From contig CACOCP010000010.1 of the NCBI GenBank assembly GCA_902625715.1, positions 1 to 36,135 of the forward strand: 36,135 bases of DNA, given 5' to 3'. Source of the DNA: an uncultured Pelagibacteraceae bacterium (GTDB taxonomy: Bacteria; Pseudomonadota; Alphaproteobacteria; Pelagibacterales; Pelagibacteraceae). Positions 24,665-32,861 of this stretch are shown here, piece by piece. The notes under the pieces are model-generated. The model was not told where the DNA came from. It saw only the letters and a list, made by a program, of their open reading frames with translations, and did not search any database. Position 1 is the first letter of the stretch; each line of letters starts with the position of its first letter. Both the position numbers and the translations under genes were made by a program.

Positions 24665-25858
24665 ATGTCTGCATCATTAAAAGGCATTCGAGTTCTTGAG
24701 ATGGCTCAAATAATGGCAGGCCCAACTTGTGGATTATTATTAGCTGATTTAGGTGCCGAGGTGATAAAAATAGAGAAAACCCCAAATGGAGATGATACTA
24801 GAAACTTTCTTCCACCAGAAATCAATGGTGAATCTGCAGCCTTTATGATGATGAATAGGAATAAGAAAGGTATCGCATTAAATTTGAAAGACAAGGATGG
24901 AATAGAGATATTTAAAACAATGGTTAAGAATTCAGATGTTGTTTTAGAAAATTTTAGAAAAGGAACCCTAGAAAAATTAGGTGTTGGATATGATGTTTTA
25001 TCAGAAATTAATCCTAAAATAATTTTATGTGAAATTTCTGGATATGGTAGAAGTGGTCCTTATGCCGATAAGGGTGGATTTGATTTAGTAGCACAAGGTA
25101 TGAGTGGATTAATGAGTATTACGGGGGAAAGCGAAGATAAGCCACCAATGAAAGTTGGTGCACCTATAACAGATATAACAGCAGGTTTACTTGCAGCTAG
25201 TGGAATTTTAGCTGCATTAGTTCATAGAGAAAAAACAGGTGAAGGGCAAAAAGTTGATACATCGTTGTATGAAGCTGGAATTGTTCATACATATTGGCAA
25301 TCAGCTATAGCAGGTGCCACTGGAGAGTCGCCAGGTCCTCTTGGATCAGCACATCCTTTAACAGCTCCTTATCAAGCATTTAAAACAAAAGATAAATGGA
25401 TTACGGTAGGTGCTTCAAACCAAAACACTTGGCTTATGTTGCTTAAAGCAATTGGTCGTGAAGATTTACAAAAAAATGAAAAGTTTTCATCTAATTTAAA
25501 TAGAAAACAAAATTTAAAAGAACTAGTTGATATTCTTAACAAAGAACTAATTAAAAAAACTTCTAATGAGTGGTTAAAAATCTTTGATGATAATGGATTA
25601 CCATGTGGACCTATTAACTCGATAACAGACATGTTTAAAGATCCTCAAACAATTGAAAGACAAATGGTTATAGAGGTAGATAATAAAAAAGCTGGAAAAA
25701 GTAAAGCTATTGGTATGCCTATCAAGTTTTCAAAAAGCAAAACTGGAAAATCAAAAGGCGCCCCAAATTTAGGAGAGCATACTAAAGAAGTGATGAAAAT
25801 TTTTGGTTACAAAGATGACCAGATTGAAGATTTTTATAATAGAAAAGTAATTCTTTAA
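24665..25858 (+). CDS. Class III CoA-transferase (CaiB/BaiF family)
   Basis: Moves CoA between carboxylic acids, activating a substrate without ATP. The 397-residue product shows the family pattern: GIRVLEMAQIMAGPTCGLLLADLGAE at the N-terminus split by the usual Gly turns, VIKIEKTPNGDDTR, NRNKKGIALNLKDKDG, VLENFRKGTLEKLG, GYGRSGPYADKGGFD and GAPITDITAG. In the nucleophile region the sequence is GQKVDTSLYEAG. By my alignment the active-site Asp of formyl-CoA transferase corresponds to Glu203 here, a form I recall from other family members. It directly follows the crotonase gene. The 3' end overlaps the convergent dehydrogenase by 4 nt. Substrate unknown. Confidence 0.9.
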   Translation: MSASLKGIRVLEMAQIMAGPTCGLLLADLGAEVIKIEKTPNGDDTRNFLPPEINGESAAFMMMNRNKKGIALNLKDKDGIEIFKTMVKNSDVVLENFRKGTLEKLGVGYDVLSEINPKIILCEISGYGRSGPYADKGGFDLVAQGMSGLMSITGESEDKPPMKVGAPITDITAGLLAASGILAALVHREKTGEGQKVDTSLYEAGIVHTYWQSAIAGATGESPGPLGSAHPLTAPYQAFKTKDKWITVGASNQNTWLMLLKAIGREDLQKNEKFSSNLNRKQNLKELVDILNKELIKKTSNEWLKIFDDNGLPCGPINSITDMFKDPQTIERQMVIEVDNKKAGKSKAIGMPIKFSKSKTGKSKGAPNLGEHTKEVMKIFGYKDDQIEDFYNRKVIL

Positions 25859-28758
25859 TTAACAGTTTCAAAAATCTTAAATAATAATTCTGAGACATGC
25901 TTACCTTTTTTCTCAGATAAATCAGATATTTGATGTCTGCAGCTTGTACCATTTGCTATAATGAAATCCTTTTCATTACTATTATTAATTGCCGGTATTA
26001 AAGAAATATTCGCCATTTTTTTGGAAACGTCGTAATGTTTGCTGCTATAACCAAACGAACCTGCCATACCGCAACAACTAGAATCAATCATTTTATTATC
26101 AATATTTAATTTACTTAACAGGCCAGTTAGTCCTTTCATTCTATCTTGTGACTTTTGATGACAATGACCATGTATCAATACGTTTTGATTAAATTTGTTT
26201 AATTTTACTTTATTTCCATTATTAATTTGTTCTAATACAAATTCCTCTAGTAAATAAAATTTATTTTTTAGTTTATCTTTATTTTTCACATTTTTTAATG
26301 TTTTGAATTCATCACTAAATGTTAACAAGCAGGATGGCTCAATACCAACTATAGGCATGTCATAATAACCATTGATAAGAATATAATTTACAAATCTATT
26401 CAATTCTTTTTCAGCCTTATCCAATTGTCCATAAGAGATATATGTTCTCCCACAACAAAGTGGTCTTTTGAGGCTATCATTGTCAAAACTTGGGATAATT
26501 ACTTCATAACCAAATTTGTTAAGAACTTTTATCGAGTACATCAAATTTTGAATTTCAAAATTTATATTAAATGTATCTGCAAAAAGAATTACTTTGTTTT
26601 CTGACTTAATTTGTGATTTATAAATTTCTTTTAATGGAAATTGATTTTGAACTACAGGCATTTCTCTTTCTGTAGCATAACCAAATTTTCTTATTATTTC
26701 AGAAATTATAGGCAAATCCTTAATTTTATTAAATATTGGAGATACTATTTTTAAAAGCCAAATTAATTTTGGCATATTTGATATAACTCTATCTTTTATA
26801 CTCATTGAAAATTTCTTGAAATAATGAGAAAGAAATTCACTTTTCATTTTCGCCATATCTACAGACATTGGACATTCCCTCTGACAGGCTTTGCAACTTA
26901 CACAAAGTTCCATTGTTTCATACATCTCTTGAGATACAAAAGAATCTTTAGGTAATTGATTTGATAATGCTAAACGGAGTGTGTTAGCTCTTCCTCTAAC
27001 AAGATCCTTCTCCTCTTTTGTAACTCTATATGATGGACACATAACCCCAGAGTCTAATTTTCTGCAAGCTCCATTGTTATTGCACATTTCAATTGCATCT
27101 GAAAAATTACCCCATTCAGACCAATCGTAATTTGTTTTTATATCTTCAGATTTATAATTAGATTTATATCTCATCAAAGATCTATCGTCAGATTTGTAAG
27201 GCCTAACTATTTTGCCTGGATTTAAGAGATTTTTACTATCAAAAGTATCTTTGATTTCTTCAAAAGCATTTGTAATTTTCTCTCCAAACATTTTCTCATG
27301 AAATTCTGATCTAACTATACCATCACCATGTTCACCAGAGTGAGATCCTTTATATTCTTTAACCATTGAAAAGGCCTCGTCAGCTATTGCTCTCATATTT
27401 TTGATATCTTTGTCTGATTTCATGTTTAGAACTGGTCTTACATGAAGAGTACCAACTGATGCATGTGCATAGAACATACCGCTAGTGTCATACTTTTTGA
27501 ATATCTCGTTTAGCCTTGCCGTATAGTCTGCTAAATTATCTAATGTAACAGCACAATCTTCTATAAAAGCGACAGGTTTTTTATCACCTTTCATCGACAT
27601 TAATATGTTTAATCCAGCTTTTCTAATTTCAAAAACTTCTTTTTGATCTTTTGGATTTTCATAAAAAGTAAAATCATTTTTGCTATTTTGATTTAATACC
27701 ATGTATTCCAAATCCTTAATTTTCTTTTCATAAACATTTGGATCTTTATCAATGAATTCAACCATTAATACTGCTTCAGGATTCCCTTTGATATATTTTT
27801 TTATTCCCCCAGCATACATTGGAATGTCTTTCGCAAGATCTAGTAAATTTTTATCCATTAGCTCAACTGTTGTTGGTTTTAGCTTTACCATTTCTTTTGT
27901 AAGCTCCATTGCTTGATGAAAACTACTAAAATAACAAACGCCTAAAACTTTATTAGACGGTATCTCAGATAGTTTTAATTTAATTTTATTAAACAGGGAT
28001 AGTGTTCCCTCTGATCCAACAAGAATACTAGATGAATTAAAACCGTTTGGATCTATTAAATCAATATTATATCCACCAACTCTTCTTTGAGTCTGAGGCC
28101 AATTCTCATCTATTTCGTTTTTAACCTGTTGTTTTACGTCAATAAATTTATTTATAATTTCATATAATCTATCTTGATCATTTGTTGTTGCTAAATAGTT
28201 TTTATTGATTTTATCAAATGTATGAATGGAGCCATCATCAAGTATGGTTTCAATAGCTAAAACATTGTGAACCATATTTCCATAGTATAGAGATCTTGAT
28301 CCACAACTATTATTGGCAGTCATACCGCCAATTGTTGCTCTACTACTTGTAGAAACATCTACTGGATACCATAATCCATGAGGTTTAAGATAAGCATTCA
28401 AATGATCTAAAACAATTCCAGGTTCTACCCAAACATATTTTTCTTCAACATTTAATTCTAAAATTTTATTTTGATGTCTTGAATAATCTAAAACTATGCA
28501 CTCACCAACAGTTTGACCGCATTGGGAACTCCCTCCACCTCTAGCTAAAAGAGGAATTGAATTCTTTTGTGAATATTCCATTAAACTTAGAACGTCATTT
28601 TTATCTTTTGGTAAAACAACTCCTACAGGTTTAATTTGATAAAGAGAGGCATCAGTGCTGTATCTGCCTCTAGAAAATTCATCAAATAAGGTTTTACCCT
28701 TAATTTTTTTTTCTATTTCTTTACCAATTTTTTCGATTTGACTATTATTAAGATTCAT
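25855..28758 (-). CDS. FAD-binding and 4Fe-4S 2-hydroxyacid dehydrogenase (YdiJ/D-2-hydroxyglutarate dehydrogenase-like)
   Basis: Large flavin/iron-sulfur enzyme, 967 residues, probably oxidising a D-2-hydroxyacid (lactate, 2-hydroxyglutarate or similar) and passing electrons to the respiratory chain. Domains in order: PCMH-type FAD domain (about 40-260; ARGGGSSQCGQ at 72-82, TIGGMTANNSCGSRS), FAD-oxidase C-terminal domain (about 270-520; GEHGDG at 475-480, LLNPGKIV), a ferredoxin-like part with Cys559, 565 and 574 and the CxxCxxCxxxC cluster at Cys619, 622, 625 and 629, then two cysteine-rich CCG-type repeats (CCG at 768-770 and 895-897, with HGHCHQKS). E. coli YdiJ has the same architecture at similar length. 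It follows the racemase-like gene by 15 nt, so the two are co-transcribed. Confidence 0.9.
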   Translation of the reverse strand: MNLNNSQIEKIGKEIEKKIKGKTLFDEFSRGRYSTDASLYQIKPVGVVLPKDKNDVLSLMEYSQKNSIPLLARGGGSSQCGQTVGECIVLDYSRHQNKILELNVEEKYVWVEPGIVLDHLNAYLKPHGLWYPVDVSTSSRATIGGMTANNSCGSRSLYYGNMVHNVLAIETILDDGSIHTFDKINKNYLATTNDQDRLYEIINKFIDVKQQVKNEIDENWPQTQRRVGGYNIDLIDPNGFNSSSILVGSEGTLSLFNKIKLKLSEIPSNKVLGVCYFSSFHQAMELTKEMVKLKPTTVELMDKNLLDLAKDIPMYAGGIKKYIKGNPEAVLMVEFIDKDPNVYEKKIKDLEYMVLNQNSKNDFTFYENPKDQKEVFEIRKAGLNILMSMKGDKKPVAFIEDCAVTLDNLADYTARLNEIFKKYDTSGMFYAHASVGTLHVRPVLNMKSDKDIKNMRAIADEAFSMVKEYKGSHSGEHGDGIVRSEFHEKMFGEKITNAFEEIKDTFDSKNLLNPGKIVRPYKSDDRSLMRYKSNYKSEDIKTNYDWSEWGNFSDAIEMCNNNGACRKLDSGVMCPSYRVTKEEKDLVRGRANTLRLALSNQLPKDSFVSQEMYETMELCVSCKACQRECPMSVDMAKMKSEFLSHYFKKFSMSIKDRVISNMPKLIWLLKIVSPIFNKIKDLPIISEIIRKFGYATEREMPVVQNQFPLKEIYKSQIKSENKVILFADTFNINFEIQNLMYSIKVLNKFGYEVIIPSFDNDSLKRPLCCGRTYISYGQLDKAEKELNRFVNYILINGYYDMPIVGIEPSCLLTFSDEFKTLKNVKNKDKLKNKFYLLEEFVLEQINNGNKVKLNKFNQNVLIHGHCHQKSQDRMKGLTGLLSKLNIDNKMIDSSCCGMAGSFGYSSKHYDVSKKMANISLIPAINNSNEKDFIIANGTSCRHQISDLSEKKGKHVSELLFKIFETVN

Positions 28759-28773
28759 TCCGCTTTTTAGGTA

Positions 28774-29928
28774 TTATTTATTTTTGTATATAAGTTTACC
28801 AAACTTTTTCAAAGAATTTTCTGATATATTTAGTCCTAGTCCAGGATTATTGTTTAAATATATCCAACCATTCTTCATTTGATGTTTCACGTCGAACAAT
28901 TCTGATTGCAGAGGATCTCTTACATCATCGAAAGACTCCAAAATTTTTCCTGCTGGTGTAGAGGCCACTAAAGGCGCATGAATATAACAATCATGATGTG
29001 GTGCAATATCTATGTGATTGACTTCACACAATGATGCTAATTTACGTCCACCTGTGAATCCCCCAAACATTGTACAGTCAAACTGTAAAATTTGTATAGC
29101 ATTTTCCTCAAGCATTGATCTACATCCATAAATGGTATTTTCACTTTCCCCACCTGATAATGGTATCCTAGTTCTTTTGGATAGTTCTCTCAGAGATCTT
29201 CTATCATCTTCCCATCTTACAGGCTCTTCTATCCAAGTTGGATTAAAAACTTCAAACTCTTTAACTCCTTCTAAAGCTGTTTTTAAATCCCATGCTCTAT
29301 TGACATCAATCATGAGGTTTTTATCAGATCCAATCTCTTCTCTTATTATTTCGAGTCTTTTAAAATCTTCTTTAATAGAAAGCCCTCCAATTTTTACTTT
29401 AAAACTTTGATGGCCTAATTGAACAAGTTTTTTGATTTCATCTCTTAATTCTTTTTCATCTTTTCCTTCTCTGTAATAAGCACAAGTAACATAAACTGGA
29501 ACTTTATTTCTAAATCCTCCAAATAATTTGTAGAGTGGAATATTTGATGCTTTGCCCATTAAATCCCAACATGCAATATCTAAAGCAGCAGATATTCTTA
29601 TCAAAGCTTCACGACTCCAGCCTTTCTCACTACTCGTTCTCGTATCTGTTAATTTAAAAATTTTTTCGTATACTTTCTCAGGACTAAAAGGGTCTTCACC
29701 AATAATAAAATCAGAAATTCCATTTGAGAATGGTTTTATCAATGGAGTTATGTCAGTATAGCTTGTGGCCAACCCAAACCCAGAATTTCCATCTTTATTT
29801 TTAATTTTTACTAGTAGCTCATTTGCAGTGGGGACTATGAAGTGACTAACCCAGTGAGGTGTAACTTCCTCAGGATTATTAAGAACATAGACCTCCAAAC
29901 TATCGATTAAACTACTATTATTTGTCAT
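28774..29928 (-). CDS. Mandelate racemase/muconate lactonizing enzyme family protein (enolase superfamily)
   Basis: Abstracts the alpha-proton of a carboxylate, leading to racemisation or dehydration. The 384-residue product has the capping domain (about 1-140) and the modified TIM barrel. Visible active-site residues: the KxK pair Lys177 and Lys179 (FKVKIGG), metal ligands Asp208 (MIDVNRAWD), Glu234 (WIEEP) and Glu261 (GGESE), and a likely His-Asp dyad of His311 (IAPHHD) with Asp284 (LQFDCT). A KxK with a His-Asp dyad is the mandelate racemase subgroup pattern, whose members include acid-sugar dehydratases and several racemases or epimerases. Substrate unknown. It is co-directional with the 2-hydroxyacid dehydrogenase and divergent from the aminotransferase across 45 nt. 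Confidence 0.9.
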   Translation of the reverse strand: MTNNSSLIDSLEVYVLNNPEEVTPHWVSHFIVPTANELLVKIKNKDGNSGFGLATSYTDITPLIKPFSNGISDFIIGEDPFSPEKVYEKIFKLTDTRTSSEKGWSREALIRISAALDIACWDLMGKASNIPLYKLFGGFRNKVPVYVTCAYYREGKDEKELRDEIKKLVQLGHQSFKVKIGGLSIKEDFKRLEIIREEIGSDKNLMIDVNRAWDLKTALEGVKEFEVFNPTWIEEPVRWEDDRRSLRELSKRTRIPLSGGESENTIYGCRSMLEENAIQILQFDCTMFGGFTGGRKLASLCEVNHIDIAPHHDCYIHAPLVASTPAGKILESFDDVRDPLQSELFDVKHQMKNGWIYLNNNPGLGLNISENSLKKFGKLIYKNK

Positions 29929-29973
29929 AAATTATAAATTTGATTATATAATTTCTATAGCATATACAGCGTT

Positions 29974-31146
29974 ATGGTAATTTCAAACACTATAAGACCA
30001 GGTAGACATTTTTTACAAATACCGGGACCTACAAATGTACCTGACAGAGTTCTTAGAGCTATGGATTACCCAACCATCGATCATAGAGGTCCTGATTTTG
30101 CTGAACTTGGATTGAGAGTATTAGATAGAATAAAATTAATATTCAAAACATCTGAGCCTGTAATCATTTTTCCAGCATCTGGTACTGGTGCATGGGAAGC
30201 GGCAATAGTAAATACATTAAGCGCAGGAGATAAAATATTAATGTTTGAAACAGGACATTTTTCAACTCTTTGGTATGACATTGCTCAAAAATTTAAATTA
30301 GAAATAGATTTTGTTAAAGGTGATTGGAGAACAGGAGTAGACCCAAAAATTGTTGAAAAAAAATTAAAAGAAGATACTGAAAAAAAAATCAAAGCTGTAT
30401 GCGTAGTTCACAATGAAACTTCTACAGGTGTTACAAGTAGAATAGGTGAAATTAGAGAGGCTATGGACGTTTCAAATCATCCAGCTTTATTATTTGTTGA
30501 TACAATCTCATCACTTGGATCAATTGATTACAGACATGAAGAGTGGAAAGTAGATGTTACTGTAGCTGGCTCCCAAAAAGGTTTATTATTACCTCCAGGA
30601 CTTTCTTTTAACGCAATAAGTTCCAAAGCTTTAGAGGCATATAAATCTTCAGATTTGCCAAAGTCCTACTGGGATTGGGAACCAATGTTGGAAAATAATA
30701 AAAAAGGATATTTCCCATACACACCAGCAACTAACCTATTATATGGTTTAGATGAGGCAATAAATATGCTGACTGAAGAAGGTTTAGATAATGTTTTTAA
30801 TAGACATAAAAAATTTGCAGAGGCTACAAGAATAGCAGTTAGAGCCTGGGGTTTAGAAATACTCTGTAAAAATTCAAATGAATACTCAGATTCACTCACG
30901 GCAGTAATGGTTCCCGATGGTCATGATGCTGATTTTTTAAGAAAAACAATATTAGATAATTACAATATGTCTCTAGGAACAGGTTTAGCTAAAGTAGCAG
31001 GTAAAATTTTTAGAATTGGACATTTAGGTGATTTTAATGAATTAATGTTAGCTGGAACTCTGGCTGGAGTAGAGATGGGATTAATGAAATCTAATATACC
31101 TTATAAAAAGGGTGGAATACTTAAAGCATTAGAATATTTGTGCTAA
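29974..31146 (+). CDS. Class V aminotransferase, glyoxylate aminotransferase type
   Basis: PLP enzyme that probably aminates glyoxylate from serine, alanine or aspartate. The 390-residue product carries the small-molecule class V pattern: QIPGPTNVPDRVLRAM, YPTIDHRGPDF, PASGTGAWEAAIVNTL (cofactor phosphate site), HNETSTGV, Asp176 in LFVDTISSLGSID, and the PLP Lys202 in AGSQKGLLLPPGL. Late motifs YFPYTPATNLLYGLDEA and GKIFRIGHLGD complete it. It resembles both serine-glyoxylate aminotransferases and aspartate-glyoxylate enzymes (BhcA), but the other beta-hydroxyaspartate cycle genes are not nearby. It reads divergently from the racemase-like gene. A conspicuous hairpin begins a few nt after its stop. 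Confidence 0.88.
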   Translation: MVISNTIRPGRHFLQIPGPTNVPDRVLRAMDYPTIDHRGPDFAELGLRVLDRIKLIFKTSEPVIIFPASGTGAWEAAIVNTLSAGDKILMFETGHFSTLWYDIAQKFKLEIDFVKGDWRTGVDPKIVEKKLKEDTEKKIKAVCVVHNETSTGVTSRIGEIREAMDVSNHPALLFVDTISSLGSIDYRHEEWKVDVTVAGSQKGLLLPPGLSFNAISSKALEAYKSSDLPKSYWDWEPMLENNKKGYFPYTPATNLLYGLDEAINMLTEEGLDNVFNRHKKFAEATRIAVRAWGLEILCKNSNEYSDSLTAVMVPDGHDADFLRKTILDNYNMSLGTGLAKVAGKIFRIGHLGDFNELMLAGTLAGVEMGLMKSNIPYKKGGILKALEYLC

Positions 31147-31150
31147 AGAG

Positions 31151-31183
31151 AAGGAGGTGACTTCAGTCTCCCTCCATCACCTC
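31151..31183 (+). repeat. Intergenic hairpin made of a perfect Shine-Dalgarno sequence and its complement
   Basis: AAGGAGGTGA (31151-31160) is the exact complement of the usual 16S rRNA 3' tail, yet no start codon lies at a usable distance. GAGGTGA (31154-31160) pairs perfectly with TCACCTC (31177-31183) across a 16-nt loop. The loop also holds CTCC and CCTCC copies that could pair with GGAGG instead, so alternative foldings exist. The site begins 4 nt after the aminotransferase stop in the convergent gap to the phosphomutase. No U-tract follows on either strand. It could be a bidirectional 3'-end structure or part of a small RNA. Confidence 0.6.
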
Positions 31184-31252
31184 ACAATTATCTTAAACGA
31201 TTCTCCAAAATAAATTAAACACCTAATAGTTGAAAAGTTAATTTATTAAAAA

Positions 31253-32707
31253 TTATATTTTTTGATCGTATTCACCAATTTTGCCAGTTTTATTTAATAA
31301 ATCATCAATAAAATCAAATATCTTTTTTTTTCTTATATCAGATGTAGGACTTTCAGTTACCACCACTAGAGAAGGTTTATTTGAAGATGCTCTTATTAAA
31401 CCCCATGAACCATCTTCAAATGAAAATCTTATACCATTTACTGTTAAAATATCTTTAATTTCTTGATCATCGATCTTTATCTTATCATTTTTAATTTGAT
31501 TAATTTCTTTTAATAATTCTTCCACGACAACATATTTCTCTTCATCTTTACAAAATGGTGCCATTGTCGGCGTCTGAAATGTTTTAGGTAATTCTGTAAT
31601 TATTTCACTCATTTTCTTATTTTGATTATCGAGTAAATGACAAACTTGAAGAGCAGAATTTATTCCATCATCATATCCATATCCTAGCGGTTCATTAAAA
31701 AAGAAATGCCCACTTTTTTCAAATCCTGCTAAAGCATTTTCAGTATTTACCTTTCTTTTGATATGAGAATGTCCAGTTTTCCAATATAAAGTTTTACAAT
31801 TATTTTGTGATAAAACCTTATCTGTTGAAAAAAGTCCTGTTGATTTTACATCTACAATAAATTTGGATCCGTTATATTTTTCTGATAAATTTCTTGCAAT
31901 TAGCAAACCTATTTTATCAGAAAAAATTTCTTTTCCAGTATCATCTATTACACCAACTCTATCTCCATCTCCATCAAAACCAAATCCTATATCAGCACTA
32001 TTTTCTTGAACAGCTTTTCTTATTTCTTGTAACATTTTTAGATCTTCTGGGTTTGGATTATATTTTGGAAAATTCCAGTCTAAATTACAATCAAGCTCTA
32101 TTACTTCACATCCTATTTCTCTTAGTATATCTGGAGCAAATATTCCTGCTGTACCATTTCCACAAGCTACAACAGCTTTTATTTTTTTATTGATTTTATT
32201 TTTATTAATCAGTTCACTTTTATAAATCTGTTGAAAATCTTTTATTTTTTTTTTACTTCCATTTCCTCTTATAAATTTTTGGTTAAGTGTTATTTGTTTT
32301 AATTCTTTCATCTCTTCTGGTGCATGAGTTAGACCTTTTTTGATACCCATTTTAACTCCCGTCCAACCATTTTCATTATGGCTAGCTGTTATCATTGCAA
32401 TTGCATCTGCATTTAAATTGAATTGCGCAAAATAAACCATTGGTGACAAAGAAAGACCAAGATCCTCAACGTTACAACCAGTAGACGTTAAACCCTCAAT
32501 TAATTTTTTTTTAATATTTTCGCTGTAAGATCTATAATCATGCCCAACAATAACTCTTGGGTTAGTTTTTTTAGTATGTTTTATAATTTGTGTACCTAAG
32601 CCTTTTCCCAGCTGGTCGATTCCTTGGTCATTTATATCTTTCTCGTAGAGCCACCTTGCGTCATATTCTCTAAAACCTAATGGATCTATTTTTATGGAAT
32701 TTTTCAT
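31253..32707 (-). CDS. Phosphomannomutase/phosphoglucomutase
   Basis: Moves phosphate between C6 and C1 of hexoses, supplying mannose 1-phosphate or glucose 1-phosphate for surface polysaccharide. The 484-residue product is an alpha-D-phosphohexomutase. The phosphoserine is Ser109 in ITASHNENGWTGVK. The metal loop is DGDGDR at 245-250. The sugar-binding loop is AGFEKSGHFFF (usual GEMSGH, here FEKSGH). The C-terminal phosphate site is RASSNKPSLVVVTES. Its promoter should lie in the 154-nt gap shared with nrdA. Similar proteins are named AlgC, ManB or CpsG; substrate preference cannot be settled from sequence. A Leu/His-rich open frame on the opposite strand (31894-32193) is a shadow. Confidence 0.93.
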   Translation of the reverse strand: MKNSIKIDPLGFREYDARWLYEKDINDQGIDQLGKGLGTQIIKHTKKTNPRVIVGHDYRSYSENIKKKLIEGLTSTGCNVEDLGLSLSPMVYFAQFNLNADAIAMITASHNENGWTGVKMGIKKGLTHAPEEMKELKQITLNQKFIRGNGSKKKIKDFQQIYKSELINKNKINKKIKAVVACGNGTAGIFAPDILREIGCEVIELDCNLDWNFPKYNPNPEDLKMLQEIRKAVQENSADIGFGFDGDGDRVGVIDDTGKEIFSDKIGLLIARNLSEKYNGSKFIVDVKSTGLFSTDKVLSQNNCKTLYWKTGHSHIKRKVNTENALAGFEKSGHFFFNEPLGYGYDDGINSALQVCHLLDNQNKKMSEIITELPKTFQTPTMAPFCKDEEKYVVVEELLKEINQIKNDKIKIDDQEIKDILTVNGIRFSFEDGSWGLIRASSNKPSLVVVTESPTSDIRKKKIFDFIDDLLNKTGKIGEYDQKI

Positions 32708-32757
32708 GTGGATATATGTACATTTTTTAAAAAAATATATTGATTTAAATATGGTAA

Positions 32758-32772
32758 GTTCTATAAATGTTC
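32758..32772 (+). promoter_or_regulatory. LexA (SOS) box upstream of nrdAB
   Basis: GTTCTATAAATGTTC is a perfect GTTC-N7-GTTC direct repeat, 90 nt upstream of the nrdA start. The first half-site and spacer start (GTTCTAT) are the same as in the lexA box at 10626-10640. It lies just ahead of a TTGATT sequence that could be a -35 element, a good place for repression. It is also 51 nt from the start of the divergent phosphomutase gene, but orientation and distance favour nrdAB as target. Confidence 0.8.
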
Positions 32773-32774
32773 TA

Positions 32775-32802
32775 TTGATTTACGTTTTATATAGTATATT
32801 AA
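32775..32802 (+). promoter_or_regulatory. Possible nrdAB promoter
   Basis: TTGATT (32775-32780) and TATTAA (32797-32802) are spaced 16 nt and could serve as -35 and -10 elements. Alternative -10 choices overlap (TATAGT at 32790, TATATT at 32795). The AT-rich context makes such matches common, so this is tentative. Confidence 0.35.
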
Positions 32803-32819
32803 GTAATTCTACACACAAT

Positions 32820-32843
32820 ATCTAGTTATTTACTAGATTTTTT
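32820..32843 (+). terminator. Terminator-like hairpin in the nrdA leader
   Basis: ATCTAGT (32820-32826), loop TATTT, and the exact complement ACTAGAT (32832-32838) are followed by five more T's (six-T run 32838-32843). The shape is that of an intrinsic terminator, but the stem is short with only two G-C pairs. It lies between the likely promoter and the ribosome binding site, so it could act as a weak attenuator of nrdAB. Confidence 0.45.
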
Positions 32844-32861
32844 GATAAAAAAGGGAGTTAA

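Noticed and set aside
29974..31146. Aminotransferase as part of a beta-hydroxyaspartate cycle (bhcA)
   Set aside because: The sequence resembles BhcA-type enzymes but no dehydratase, aldolase or iminosuccinate reductase genes accompany it, so a general glyoxylate aminotransferase call is safer.
31894..32193. Open frame of about 99 codons, extremely rich in Leu, His and Gln, opposite the phosphomutase
   Set aside because: Composition is that of the reverse complement of Lys/Asp/Glu-rich coding sequence; no start signals.
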